A stretch of DNA of 64,000 nucleotides from the NCBI RefSeq assembly GCF_030123105.1, contig NZ_CP126095.1, forward strand, positions 1,178,001-1,242,000. Direction: 5' to 3'. The notes below the pieces were generated by a model, which worked only from the letters and a program-made list of their open reading frames with translations, made no database searches and had not been told where the DNA came from. Below are positions 16,560 through 23,791 of the stretch, piece by piece (position 1 is the first letter of the stretch; each line of letters starts with the position of its first letter). The DNA is from Paenibacillus sp. G2S3. GTDB taxonomy: Bacteria > Bacillota > Bacilli > Paenibacillales > Paenibacillaceae. The translations under genes and the position numbers were made by a program.

Positions 16560-16618
16560 GTCAGGTAATAGATGAACATAAGGATAAGGTAGAAGCATTC
16601 TGGAAAATAACGGCGTAG
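16500..16618 (+). pseudogene. Possible decayed coding tail
   Basis: From about 16500 to the TAG at 16616-16618 one frame reads as a plausible protein end, with segments ESERIAGQVIDEHKDKVEAF and WKITA. There is no start codon with an RBS, and an in-frame stop lies just upstream. A hairpin overlaps the stop, as after a real gene. I do not recognise the family. It may be a gene remnant or chance. Confidence 0.2.
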
Positions 16619-16642
16619 TAGCAAAGAGCTACTCCGTTATTT
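16605..16642 (+). terminator. Hairpin, possible terminator
   Basis: AAATAACGGCGTAGTAGC (16605-16622) pairs with GCTACTCCGTTATTT (16628-16642) around a five-base loop, with one mismatch and a bulge. The T-run is weak. It lies between the repeat block and the promoter of the dioxygenase gene. Confidence 0.5.
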
Positions 16643-16697
16643 CTGCATTTACAGATCAGCCTTCAACGGAAAGCAGTTTGTTCTTTATTGCGGCTGG

Positions 16698-16726
16698 TTG
16701 ACAATAGTATGGGGTCTGTGTTAAAT
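16698..16726 (+). promoter_or_regulatory. Predicted promoter of the dioxygenase operon
   Basis: TTGACA (16698-16703), a 17-base spacer and TTAAAT (16721-16726). An MhqR-type operator begins two bases downstream. Confidence 0.5.
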
Positions 16727-16727
16727 T

Positions 16728-16745
16728 TATCTTAAGTTAAAGATA
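16728..16745. promoter_or_regulatory. MhqR-type operator 1 (TATCT-N8-AGATA)
   Basis: The 18-base inverted repeat TATCTTAAGTTAAAGATA lies just downstream of the predicted -10. The same outer arms with the same spacing occur at 16852 and at 23165. The pattern resembles the MhqR box of B. subtilis. Confidence 0.6.
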
Positions 16746-16851
16746 TTTAACATAAAGGTAATTTACAGAAGGATGTTGTGATTGTCATCAGAACGAAGCT
16801 TTTAAGGAATTTTTATTTAAGGGTTGTGTCACTGACTATTTTTTTAACTGA

Positions 16852-16869
16852 TATCTTAACATTAAGATA
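16852..16869. promoter_or_regulatory. MhqR-type operator 2 (TATCT-N8-AGATA)
   Basis: The near-perfect palindrome TATCTTAACATTAAGATA lies about 70 bases before the dioxygenase start, making the promoter region double-operator. Confidence 0.65.
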
Positions 16870-16939
16870 ATTCAATTATTCTTTCTTAAACTAGGGAATT
16901 ATATTACAAAATCAAACTAAACTTTAGGAGTGTATAATC

Positions 16940-17917
16940 ATGAGAAATTTAAAAGGGATTCACCACGTTACAGCCATCACAAGCAGCGCAGAGAAAAACT
17001 ACGAGTTCTTTACTTACGTATTGGGAATGCGTTTAGTGAAGAAGACCGTCAATCAAGACGATATACAAACGTATCACTTGTTTTTTGCAGATGATAAGGG
17101 CAGTGCCGGAACGGATATGACGTTTTTTGACTTCCCTAACATCCCTAAAGGTGTACACGGAACCAATGAGATCGCCAAGACATCCTTCCGGGTACCAACT
17201 GATGCTGCATTAGACTACTGGGTAAAGCGTTTTGATCGTCTGGATGTGAAGCATACCGGAATTAAAGAGCAGTTTGGCAAAAAGACTTTATCCTTCGTAG
17301 ATTTTGATGATCAACAATATCAGCTTATCTCCGATGAATTTAATGAAGGGGTCGCATCAGGTACACCATGGCAAAAAGGACCGATTCCTTTAGAGTTTGC
17401 GATAACTGGTTTGGGACCGATCTTTGTACGTATAGCTGACTTCAGCTATTTTAAAGAAATGTTGGAAAGAGTCATGTTGTTTAAAGAAATCGGTCAGGAA
17501 GAGGCTTATCATTTATTTGAAGTCGGCGAAGGCGGAAACGGTGCGCAAATAATTGTAGAGCATAACGAGGACTTACCGAATTCGCGTCAAGGTTTTGGAA
17601 CTGTTCACCATGCGGCTTTCCGAGTAGAGGATCGTGCCATGCTAGATGAGTGGACTAAGCATTTTGAAGACTTTGGATTCCGTACCTCAGGTTATGTGGA
17701 TCGTCATTTCTTCGAGTCGCTGTATACACGTGTTGCTCCACAAATCCTGTTTGAGCTTGCGACAGATGGACCTGGATTTATGGGCGATGAGGAATATGAA
17801 ACGGTTGGAGAAAAGCTTTCATTGCCACCATTCTTGGAACTTAAACGTGAGCAAATCGAGAAATTAGTACGCCCTATTGATACCGTTAGAAGCACGATTG
17901 ATTTCGTGAAAGAGTGA
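16940..17917 (+). CDS. Ring-cleaving dioxygenase, MhqO-like (VOC superfamily)
   Basis: A 325-residue protein with two tandem glyoxalase/VOC modules (about 5-130 and 150-290). It opens with KGIHHVTAITSSAEKNYEFF. Metal-ligand candidates are the histidine of HHVT, the histidine in FGTVHHAAFRV (about 220) and the glutamate in ILFELATDGPGF (about 275). In bacilli MhqO/MhqA-type proteins belong to the quinone-stress regulon controlled by MhqR and are thought to degrade hydroquinones. Two TATCT-N8-AGATA operators upstream support such control. The downstream flavin-reductase-like gene is almost fused to it. Confidence 0.9.
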   Translation: MRNLKGIHHVTAITSSAEKNYEFFTYVLGMRLVKKTVNQDDIQTYHLFFADDKGSAGTDMTFFDFPNIPKGVHGTNEIAKTSFRVPTDAALDYWVKRFDRLDVKHTGIKEQFGKKTLSFVDFDDQQYQLISDEFNEGVASGTPWQKGPIPLEFAITGLGPIFVRIADFSYFKEMLERVMLFKEIGQEEAYHLFEVGEGGNGAQIIVEHNEDLPNSRQGFGTVHHAAFRVEDRAMLDEWTKHFEDFGFRTSGYVDRHFFESLYTRVAPQILFELATDGPGFMGDEEYETVGEKLSLPPFLELKREQIEKLVRPIDTVRSTIDFVKE

Positions 17918-17934
17918 AGAAGGAGCTGGGGAGA

Positions 17935-18540
17935 TTGATTTCGATTGATCCGAAGCAAAATAGTGAGCGGGAAAATTATAAATTATTAATTGGTACTGTA
18001 ATTCCTAGGCCCATTGCTTTTGTTACTACACAATCAGAAGATGGCATTTTGAATGGTGCGCCCTTTAGCTATTTTAATATCGTCTCGTCTAATCCTCCAA
18101 TGGTTTCACTGTCTATTCAAAGACCAGCGGGGCGATTAAAAGATACAGCCCGTAATATCTATAACAATCATCAGTTTGTTGTGCATATTGTAGATGATGA
18201 GAATGTTGGGAAAATCAATCAAACCGCTGCTTCATTGCCAAGAGCAGAAAGTGAAATTGAACTTGCCAATCTTACACCGGTCAAAAGTAAAAATATAGCT
18301 GTACCTGGTGTATTGGAAGCAAAGGTTCGAATGGAATGTAAGCTTGTACAAGCGATACCTCTAGGAGCAGAAGAACCTGGGAGTGATTTATTCATTGGCG
18401 AAATTGTTCAGTTTCATATCGATGAATCGATTTACCAGGAGGGGCGGATTGACCCTAGAGCCTTAAATGCAGTAAGTCGTTTAGCGGGAGCTAATTACGC
18501 TACGATTGGTGAGATTTTTGAAATTGAAAGACCCAAATAA
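17935..18540 (+). CDS. Flavin reductase-like FMN-binding protein (DIM6/NTAB)
   Basis: About 201 residues with the split-barrel flavin-reductase fold. IGTVIPRPIAFVTTQSEDG near the N-terminus and APFSYFNIVSSNPPMVSLS are family hallmarks, similar to B. subtilis YwrF. The best start is TTG 17935 with AAGGAG nine bases upstream, giving the usual SIDP beginning; a GTG at 17914 overlapping the previous stop is the alternative. It is co-transcribed with the MhqO-like dioxygenase and could supply reduced flavin or act in quinone reduction. Confidence 0.85.
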   Translation: MISIDPKQNSERENYKLLIGTVIPRPIAFVTTQSEDGILNGAPFSYFNIVSSNPPMVSLSIQRPAGRLKDTARNIYNNHQFVVHIVDDENVGKINQTAASLPRAESEIELANLTPVKSKNIAVPGVLEAKVRMECKLVQAIPLGAEEPGSDLFIGEIVQFHIDESIYQEGRIDPRALNAVSRLAGANYATIGEIFEIERPK

Positions 18541-18546
18541 TAAACT

Positions 18547-18590
18547 AAGACCTGTTCGTAAGCGATGAAGCCTACCGAGCAGGTCTTTTT
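18547..18590 (+). terminator. Terminator after the dioxygenase operon
   Basis: AAGACCTG (18547-18554) pairs with CAGGTCTT (18580-18587), followed by a T tract. Confidence 0.8.
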
Positions 18591-18654
18591 GTGGGCTAAT
18601 TATAGTTCATCAGCTATGCCAAGCAAAACGTAAGGTTTTCTCTCGAAGTTTATC

Positions 18655-18670
18655 TGGACTGATCGTTCCA
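18655..18670. promoter_or_regulatory. TetR operator, upstream of its own gene
   Basis: TGGACTGATCGTTCCA differs at only two of fifteen positions from the perfect palindrome at 19298-19313 that follows the same gene. This suggests autorepression. Confidence 0.6.
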
Positions 18671-18705
18671 AATATGTTATATTGCCATTACGGGAGGTGT
18701 TACTC

Positions 18706-19281
18706 ATGGCAAGGACAAGAGAGTTTAACGAGGATCAAGCACTACATCAAGCGATGCTGTTGTTTTGGAAAAAGGGTTATGAGGCAACAAGCATACCGGA
18801 CTTGCTGCAGGTTATGGGCATTAGCCGATCTAGTCTTTACGATACTTTTTCTGACAAGCAAACGTTGTACATTGCCGCACTGGAACATTACAAAAAGGTT
18901 AGCTTCAATAGACAGGTCATTCTTGAACGGGCGTCAAGCGTTAGAGCAGGGATTCAACAATTTTTTGAGCAACATATTACTTCAGCGTACGATACGAGTC
19001 TACCCGGCGGGTGTTTTGTAACGAATGCAGCTACAACACTAGAGTCGCGGGATGAAAAAATAAATGAATTGATAAAGACTAGTTTTTTGAATTTAGAACA
19101 GGCTTTTTGCGAGCTTTTGGAAAAAGGCCGACAATCAGGCGAAATTGATAAAACTACTGATGTCAAAGCGTGGTCTTATTTATTGCTGAATTTACATCAA
19201 AGCATAAATATTATGGCAAAAGCAGATCAAGATCAGCAACGTGCCAAAGAGATGATAAGCTTTGTAATTGCAGGAATATAA
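18706..19281 (+). CDS. TetR/AcrR-family repressor
   Basis: A 191-residue regulator. The N-terminal HTH (about 8-52) contains the TetR signature YEATSIPDLLQVMGISRSSLYDTFSDK. The C-terminal ligand domain includes PGGCFVTNAA, which is typical of the AcuR/YxaF-like subgroup responding to organic electrophiles. ATG 18706 has GGGAGGTG at ideal spacing. Matching operators flank the gene (18655-18670 and 19298-19313), so it likely represses itself and the oxidoreductase genes behind it. Confidence 0.9.
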   Translation: MARTREFNEDQALHQAMLLFWKKGYEATSIPDLLQVMGISRSSLYDTFSDKQTLYIAALEHYKKVSFNRQVILERASSVRAGIQQFFEQHITSAYDTSLPGGCFVTNAATTLESRDEKINELIKTSFLNLEQAFCELLEKGRQSGEIDKTTDVKAWSYLLLNLHQSINIMAKADQDQQRAKEMISFVIAGI

Positions 19282-19297
19282 TTTTTTTTGGTTATTC

Positions 19298-19313
19298 TGG
19301 AACGATCGTTCCG
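19298..19313. promoter_or_regulatory. TetR operator upstream of the NAD-dependent oxidoreductase
   Basis: GGAACGATCGTTCC is a perfect 14-base palindrome 37 bases before the start codon at 19350. It is the stronger of the two matching sites around tetR. Confidence 0.7.
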
Positions 19314-19349
19314 TTATTCTAAATCATCCTTAATGCGGAGAAGAGACTT

Positions 19350-20219
19350 ATGAAAATATCGTTTATCGGGCTTGGGAAAATGGGCTTTCCAATGGCCCAA
19401 AATTTGTTGGAAGCTGGTAATGAATTAATCGTTTTTAATCGTACTCGTGAAAAAGCGCAACCCCTAATAGATCAGGGAGCGCATTATTCCGAGACACCGT
19501 TGGAGGCAGCACAAAAGAGCGATATGGTCATAACCATGCTTTCTGACGATGCCGCTTTGAAGGAGATTGTTGAGGGTCCGAATGGAATTTTGAATGGATT
19601 ATCAGAAAAAGGAATTCACATATCTGCCAGTACGATCAGTGTAGAGCTGGCTCGGAAATTATCCGCGGCGCATGCGGAGAGAAAGCAATACTTTGTGTCT
19701 GCCACAGTGCTGGGGCGTCCGGATGCCGCTAAAGCAGCTAAATTACGCATCATTTTGGCAGGTCCGGAGCAAGCCAGACAACAGTTAATTCCTGTTTTAG
19801 AACAATTAGGTCAGGAAATATTCGAGATTGGGGATTATAGCGAAGAAGGAAATGTTGTGAAAATAGGCGTAAACTTTTTAATTGCTTCTATGCTGGAAGC
19901 TTTATCAGAAACGCAGCTGATGGTAGAAAAGTATGGCATAGAGTCAGCCCGTTTTATGGATGTGGTGAATGCTCTTTTTCAATCTCCCTTATATCGGAAC
20001 TATGGGGCGATAATGACAGAACAGCGGTTTGAACCAGCTGGTTTTAAAATGATGCTAGGGCTGAAGGATGTTGCACTGGCTATAGAGGCAGCGCAGTCCG
20101 TCCAAGCTCCTCTACCTTTGGGCCAACTTATTCATCATCATTTATCTGAAGGAATAGCCCATGGTTATGGTGAGATGGATTGGACAGCTTTAATCCGTTA
20201 TCTAGAGCATTCTTCTTAA
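19350..20219 (+). CDS. NAD(P)-dependent 3-hydroxyisobutyrate dehydrogenase-like oxidoreductase
   Basis: A 289-residue beta-hydroxyacid dehydrogenase family enzyme. A Rossmann fold opens with IGLGKMGFPMAQNLLEAGNEL (cofactor loop GxGxMGxPMA), followed by VITMLSDDAAL. The catalytic-lysine region of this family corresponds to GNVVKIGVNFLIASM near residue 170. The usual substrate-binding signature after the Rossmann fold reads SASTISVELARKL rather than the canonical DxST, so the substrate may be an aldehyde of the glyoxylate/succinic semialdehyde reductase type. It is probably derepressed by the upstream TetR. Confidence 0.85.
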   Translation: MKISFIGLGKMGFPMAQNLLEAGNELIVFNRTREKAQPLIDQGAHYSETPLEAAQKSDMVITMLSDDAALKEIVEGPNGILNGLSEKGIHISASTISVELARKLSAAHAERKQYFVSATVLGRPDAAKAAKLRIILAGPEQARQQLIPVLEQLGQEIFEIGDYSEEGNVVKIGVNFLIASMLEALSETQLMVEKYGIESARFMDVVNALFQSPLYRNYGAIMTEQRFEPAGFKMMLGLKDVALAIEAAQSVQAPLPLGQLIHHHLSEGIAHGYGEMDWTALIRYLEHSS

Positions 20220-20288
20220 AAAATAGGGTTTCCCCAAATCTCTGTTGGTCGTAGTGCAGGAGAAAAATTAAAAGAGGTGTGATAAATC

Positions 20289-21341
20289 ATGGAAATAGGT
20301 GTTACTTCGTTCGTAGAAACAAAGCCTGATATTGAGACTGGAATTGTGATGAGTCACGCACAGCGATTACGAGAAGTAGTCGAAGAAATCGTCCTTGCGG
20401 ATCGGGTAGGACTTGATGTTTTTGGTATTGGTGAGCATCATCGTGAAGATTATGCAGCTTCTTCACCAGCAATCGTGTTGTCCGCTGCTGCGTCCTTAAC
20501 TAAACGGATTCGCCTGACTAGTGCTGTGACGGTCCTTTCATCTGCTGATCCTGTACGTGTGTTTCAGGATTTTGCTATGCTTGACGGCATCTCCAATGGA
20601 CGTGCCGAGATTATAGCGGGCCGGGGTTCATTCGTTGAATCCTTTCCGTTGTTTGGTTATGGCTTACATGACTATGATGAGCTATTTAATGAAAATATCG
20701 AACTGCTTATGAAAATACGGGAATCCGAGAAAGTAACATGGAAGGGAGGCCATCGGCCAGCCATTCATAATTTGGGCGTGTACCCGCGGCCCGTCCAGAA
20801 CTCTTTACCTATATGGATTGGCAGCGGAGGTACGCAAAGCTCCACCGTGCGTGCAGGACTTTTGGGTCTGCCATTGATGTTGGCGATCATTGGCGGGAAT
20901 CCAATGAATTTTGCGCCGCTTGTAGAGCTGTACAAGAAGGCGGCGGCCCGCGCTGGACATGATGTATCGAAGCTTCAGGTGGGATCTCATTCGATTGGTT
21001 TCGTCGCAGAAGATACGGAACGGGCAGCAGATATCTTTTTTCCATCTACCCAGTACGGCATGAACAAGCTCGGCAAAGAGCGAGGATGGTCGTATTACGA
21101 CCGCTCCAGCTATGATGCGGCCCGAAGCTTTGAGGGCGCATTGTACGTTGGAGATCCGGAAACAGTTGCTCAGAAGATCATTCATCTACGGAAGCATGTA
21201 GGTATAACACGCTTTATGATGTATGTTCCACTAAGCACGATGCCGCATGAACTTGTGTTGCGGGCTATAGAACTGCTCGGAACGGAGGTTGCTCCACGAG
21301 TACGAGAGGAAATTGCCAAGTGGGAAGCTGAGAAGGAATAA
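20289..21341 (+). CDS. LLM-class flavin-dependent oxidoreductase
   Basis: A 350-residue bacterial-luciferase-like monooxygenase of the F420/FMN TIM-barrel class. DVFGIGEHHREDYAASSPAIVLSAAA near residues 40-65 is the luciferase-family signature. GRAEIIAGRGSFVESFPLFGY and IWIGSGGT carry flavin-contacting residues. It likely needs a partner flavin reductase. It lies 69 bases after the 3-HIBDH-like gene with its own RBS (AGAGGTG) and precedes an esterase, probably in one TetR-controlled unit. Confidence 0.88.
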   Translation: MEIGVTSFVETKPDIETGIVMSHAQRLREVVEEIVLADRVGLDVFGIGEHHREDYAASSPAIVLSAAASLTKRIRLTSAVTVLSSADPVRVFQDFAMLDGISNGRAEIIAGRGSFVESFPLFGYGLHDYDELFNENIELLMKIRESEKVTWKGGHRPAIHNLGVYPRPVQNSLPIWIGSGGTQSSTVRAGLLGLPLMLAIIGGNPMNFAPLVELYKKAAARAGHDVSKLQVGSHSIGFVAEDTERAADIFFPSTQYGMNKLGKERGWSYYDRSSYDAARSFEGALYVGDPETVAQKIIHLRKHVGITRFMMYVPLSTMPHELVLRAIELLGTEVAPRVREEIAKWEAEKE

Positions 21342-21381
21342 GGATTATACAAGCAATCATTATTGTATTGGAGGGATTTTC

Positions 21382-22350
21382 ATGAGTATCGATAAACGTA
21401 TACTACCAGAATTAATAGAGGCATATTCACAATTTCCAGGGTTTCAATTGGAAGAGAATTTAGAGTGGAGCAGAAGTTTAGTGTCGGGTCCGCCAGTGAA
21501 GAGGTCAGAGCATGTAAACACAACCAGTCGAAAAATTCCGGGTGTTGCAGGGGAGATGCTGGTAAAAATTTATGAACCTGCTGGGCGAAATGCTGACAAG
21601 CTTCCAGCAATGTTGTGGATTCACGGGGGCGGATACGTGTTAGGACATCCTGATATGGACGACGAGTTGTGTGAACGCTTTGTTCAGACGGCTAGATGTG
21701 TTGTCGTGTCGGTTGATTATAGGCTGGCCCCCGAGCACCCCTATCCAGCTGCAATCGAAGATTGTTATGCTGGCTTGGTATGGATGACGGAGGAGGCGGA
21801 ATCGCTTGGCATTGATGAGAATCGGGTTGCGATTGCTGGTGCAAGCGGTGGCGGCGGGCTGACAGCAGCACTTGCGCTGATGGCACGAGATAAAGGTGGA
21901 CCATCCATTATCTTTCAGATGCCGTTGTACCCGATGCTCGACAACCGTAACATTACGCCATCAAGCCATGAGATTACGGAAGAAGGCGCAATCTGGAACC
22001 GGACGGACAACTTAACGGCTTGGAACATGTACCTGGGCGAGGAGAACGATGGCAGTGGGATATCTTCCTATGCGGTACCATCGAGAGCGGAGAACTTAGC
22101 AGGACTGCCACCAACCTATACATGTGTAGGCCAGCTTGATCTATTCCGAGATGAGACGATCGAATATGTAACACGACTTGCGCAAGCAGGTGTAGATGTC
22201 GAATTTCACCTGTATCCCGGATGCTTTCACCTTTTCGAAATATTCGTTCCAGAAGCGGAAGTGAGTCAGCGCGCCGTTCAGAGCTATATGGATGCGATGG
22301 CCCGGGCACTTCATCCCAAAAACTACCCCTCCACAAGCGAAGGCTATTAA
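21382..22350 (+). CDS. Alpha/beta hydrolase fold esterase
   Basis: A 322-residue hormone-sensitive-lipase family esterase. LWIHGGGYVLGHPDMDD (about residues 77-93) forms the oxyanion hole. GASGGGGLTAALAL (about 153) carries the nucleophile, in a GxSxGG context. DLFRDE (about 255) supplies the acid and FHLFE (about 284) the histidine. ATG 21382 has GGAGGG upstream; the longer in-frame reading from 21289 overlaps the monooxygenase gene and is rejected. It is the last gene of the unit. Confidence 0.88.
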   Translation: MSIDKRILPELIEAYSQFPGFQLEENLEWSRSLVSGPPVKRSEHVNTTSRKIPGVAGEMLVKIYEPAGRNADKLPAMLWIHGGGYVLGHPDMDDELCERFVQTARCVVVSVDYRLAPEHPYPAAIEDCYAGLVWMTEEAESLGIDENRVAIAGASGGGGLTAALALMARDKGGPSIIFQMPLYPMLDNRNITPSSHEITEEGAIWNRTDNLTAWNMYLGEENDGSGISSYAVPSRAENLAGLPPTYTCVGQLDLFRDETIEYVTRLAQAGVDVEFHLYPGCFHLFEIFVPEAEVSQRAVQSYMDAMARALHPKNYPSTSEGY

Positions 22351-22411
22351 TAATGCAAACACAAACCACATGATCATTGCTCCTTGTTGTAAGGTGGTCA
22401 TTTCATCACAC

Positions 22412-22484
22412 GAAAAATACACCCCCTAGAATCGACCGGACAAACCATAGGTTTATCCAATGTCTATTCCAGGAGGTGTATTTC
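22412..22484. repeat. Long imperfect hairpin between convergent genes
   Basis: The outer arms AAATACACC / GGTGTATTT and inner arms ACAAACC / GGTTTATCC build a stem of more than 30 pairs with a few mismatches and a three-base loop. It can act as a bidirectional terminator for the esterase and FMN reductase genes. Its length and form also recall a palindromic repetitive unit or insertion-sequence end, which I cannot test here. Confidence 0.55.
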
Positions 22485-22506
22485 ATAGTATTAAAGCGGG
22501 TTAATC

Positions 22507-23046
22507 TTAACGCAATGTTTTGAGCGCGCCACTCCAAGCCAATACTTGATCAAGCATGCCATTTACATTGGTAAGGTGCAGGTCTGCTGGTTTGAATACA
22601 GAACCGTTCTCGAAATCAGTGAACAGGGATAGGGCAGGATGTACACGTACGTCTGCTACAGACAGTTCTCCCAAAATTCCACGTAAATGCTCAGCTGCAC
22701 GAGCGCCACCTACAGAACCATAACTCACGATACCCGCTGCTTTGTTGTTCCAAGCTTCACGTGCATAATCGAGTGCATTTTTCAGTGATGCGGAAATACT
22801 GTGATTGTATTCTTGAACGATAAATACGAAACCGTCTAACGTAGCAAGCTTTGTATTCCAAGCAGTTGCTTGCTCAGTAGCATCTACTTCTCCCATTAGT
22901 GGAAGTTTGAAGTCCGCGATATCCACGATCTCATAATTAGCATCTCCACGTGCATCTGCTACCTTTTTAACCCATTCTCCTACTTGTGGGCTTAAACGAC
23001 CTTGACGAGTACTTCCCAGAATAATTCCGATGTTTAATTTAGACAT
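22507..23046 (-). CDS. NAD(P)H-dependent FMN reductase / azoreductase
   Basis: A 179-residue flavodoxin-fold enzyme. The phosphate-binding loop for FMN is GSTRQGRLSPQVGEWV at the N-terminus. VQEYNHSISASLKNALDYA (about 85-103) is the classical FMN-reductase signature, followed by GSVGGARAAEHLR. The ATG at 23046 is preferred because GAGGAGGA lies just upstream; the frame is open for another 18 codons to an ATG at 23100 that lacks a good RBS. A TATCT-N8-AGATA operator at 23165 links it to the same electrophile-stress control as the MhqO-like operon. It likely reduces quinones or azo compounds. Confidence 0.9.
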   Translation of the reverse strand: MSKLNIGIILGSTRQGRLSPQVGEWVKKVADARGDANYEIVDIADFKLPLMGEVDATEQATAWNTKLATLDGFVFIVQEYNHSISASLKNALDYAREAWNNKAAGIVSYGSVGGARAAEHLRGILGELSVADVRVHPALSLFTDFENGSVFKPADLHLTNVNGMLDQVLAWSGALKTLR

Positions 23047-23164
23047 TGTATGTTCCTCCTCGATTTTTGTTCTACCAAATAGTTTGGCTAGAAATCCCAT
23101 GAATTACACAACCTTCAGATAAATAATATTAAGCGTGTTACGCTCTAGTTGTCTTTAAGTTAAG

Positions 23165-23182
23165 TATCTTTAACATGAGATA
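23165..23182. promoter_or_regulatory. MhqR-type operator 3 (TATCT-N8-AGATA)
   Basis: TATCTTTAACATGAGATA lies upstream of the FMN reductase gene. The outer five-base arms are identical to those at 16728 and 16852 and the spacing is the same. Confidence 0.6.
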
Positions 23183-23209
23183 ATAATATCGTGTTTAGTT
23201 TACTTTGTC

Positions 23210-23291
23210 AAGCAACTTAATAATAGTTAGTTTATAATTTTGTCTCACCTTTACAAATTTAGTTGTTTGGAATATAATTGTCTAAGCAACT
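23210..23291 (+). promoter_or_regulatory. MarR promoter with AAGCAACT sites
   Basis: TTTACA (23250-23255) and TATAAT (23273-23278) are 17 bases apart. AGTTGTTT (23261-23268) lies in the spacer and AAGCAACT (23284-23291) just after the -10, forming an inverted pair. A third copy, AAGCAACT, is at 23210-23217. This layout fits autorepression by the MarR protein encoded next. Confidence 0.6.
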
Positions 23292-23327
23292 ATTTAAAAT
23301 GAAGATGAAAAGAGAAGAGGGCTGATC

Positions 23328-23780
23328 ATGACGACAACGCATAACCAATCCGAACTTACGTTAGGGTTTATGATGGGAACGACTTATCGTAAATTAAGCG
23401 CGTTATTCCAAAATGGGCTAAAAGAATATGATATAACACCTGAGCAATGGTCAGTGCTTTTTCAAGTCGACAGAACGGAAGGGCTGATTCAGAAGGATAT
23501 AGCGAAGCGTTCCGGTAAGGATAAACCAACTACGACGCGAATTCTGGATCACTTGGAGGGAAAAAGCCTGGTCTATAAAAGAACAGGGGAGAATGATCGG
23601 CGTTCTTTTAAGGTTTATATTACGGAAAAAGGAAGAGCTTTGATTAAGGAGACCTTTCCTATTGAATATCAGGTTACAGATGAGATTATGAACTGTATTT
23701 CCAGTGATGAATATGAGCTGCTCATGGGGTTGCTGCTAAGAATAAACAATCATATTGATCAAATAAATGATGGAGAGTAG
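23328..23780 (+). CDS. MarR-family transcriptional regulator
   Basis: A 150-residue winged-helix regulator. The DNA-binding core around 45-100 reads GLIQKDIAKRSGKDKPTTTRIL followed by a wing with GENDRRSFKVYITEKG. No obvious redox cysteine is present near the N-terminus. It is 11 bases upstream of an MFS gene and divergent from the FMN reductase gene. Its own promoter carries AAGCAACT/AGTTGTTT half-sites that differ from the TATCT-N8-AGATA operators of the neighbouring quinone-type genes, so it may control mainly itself and the pump. Confidence 0.9.
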   Translation: MTTTHNQSELTLGFMMGTTYRKLSALFQNGLKEYDITPEQWSVLFQVDRTEGLIQKDIAKRSGKDKPTTTRILDHLEGKSLVYKRTGENDRRSFKVYITEKGRALIKETFPIEYQVTDEIMNCISSDEYELLMGLLLRINNHIDQINDGE

Positions 23781-23791
23781 GAACGTAACTT

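Noticed and set aside
18674..19021. 115-residue frame overlapping tetR
   Set aside because: Out of frame with the clear TetR protein, no RBS, Cys/Arg-rich composition.
23047..23100. N-terminal extension of the FMN reductase
   Set aside because: The frame is open to an ATG at 23100, but the strong SD just before 23046 and the flavodoxin-fold start point to the shorter protein.
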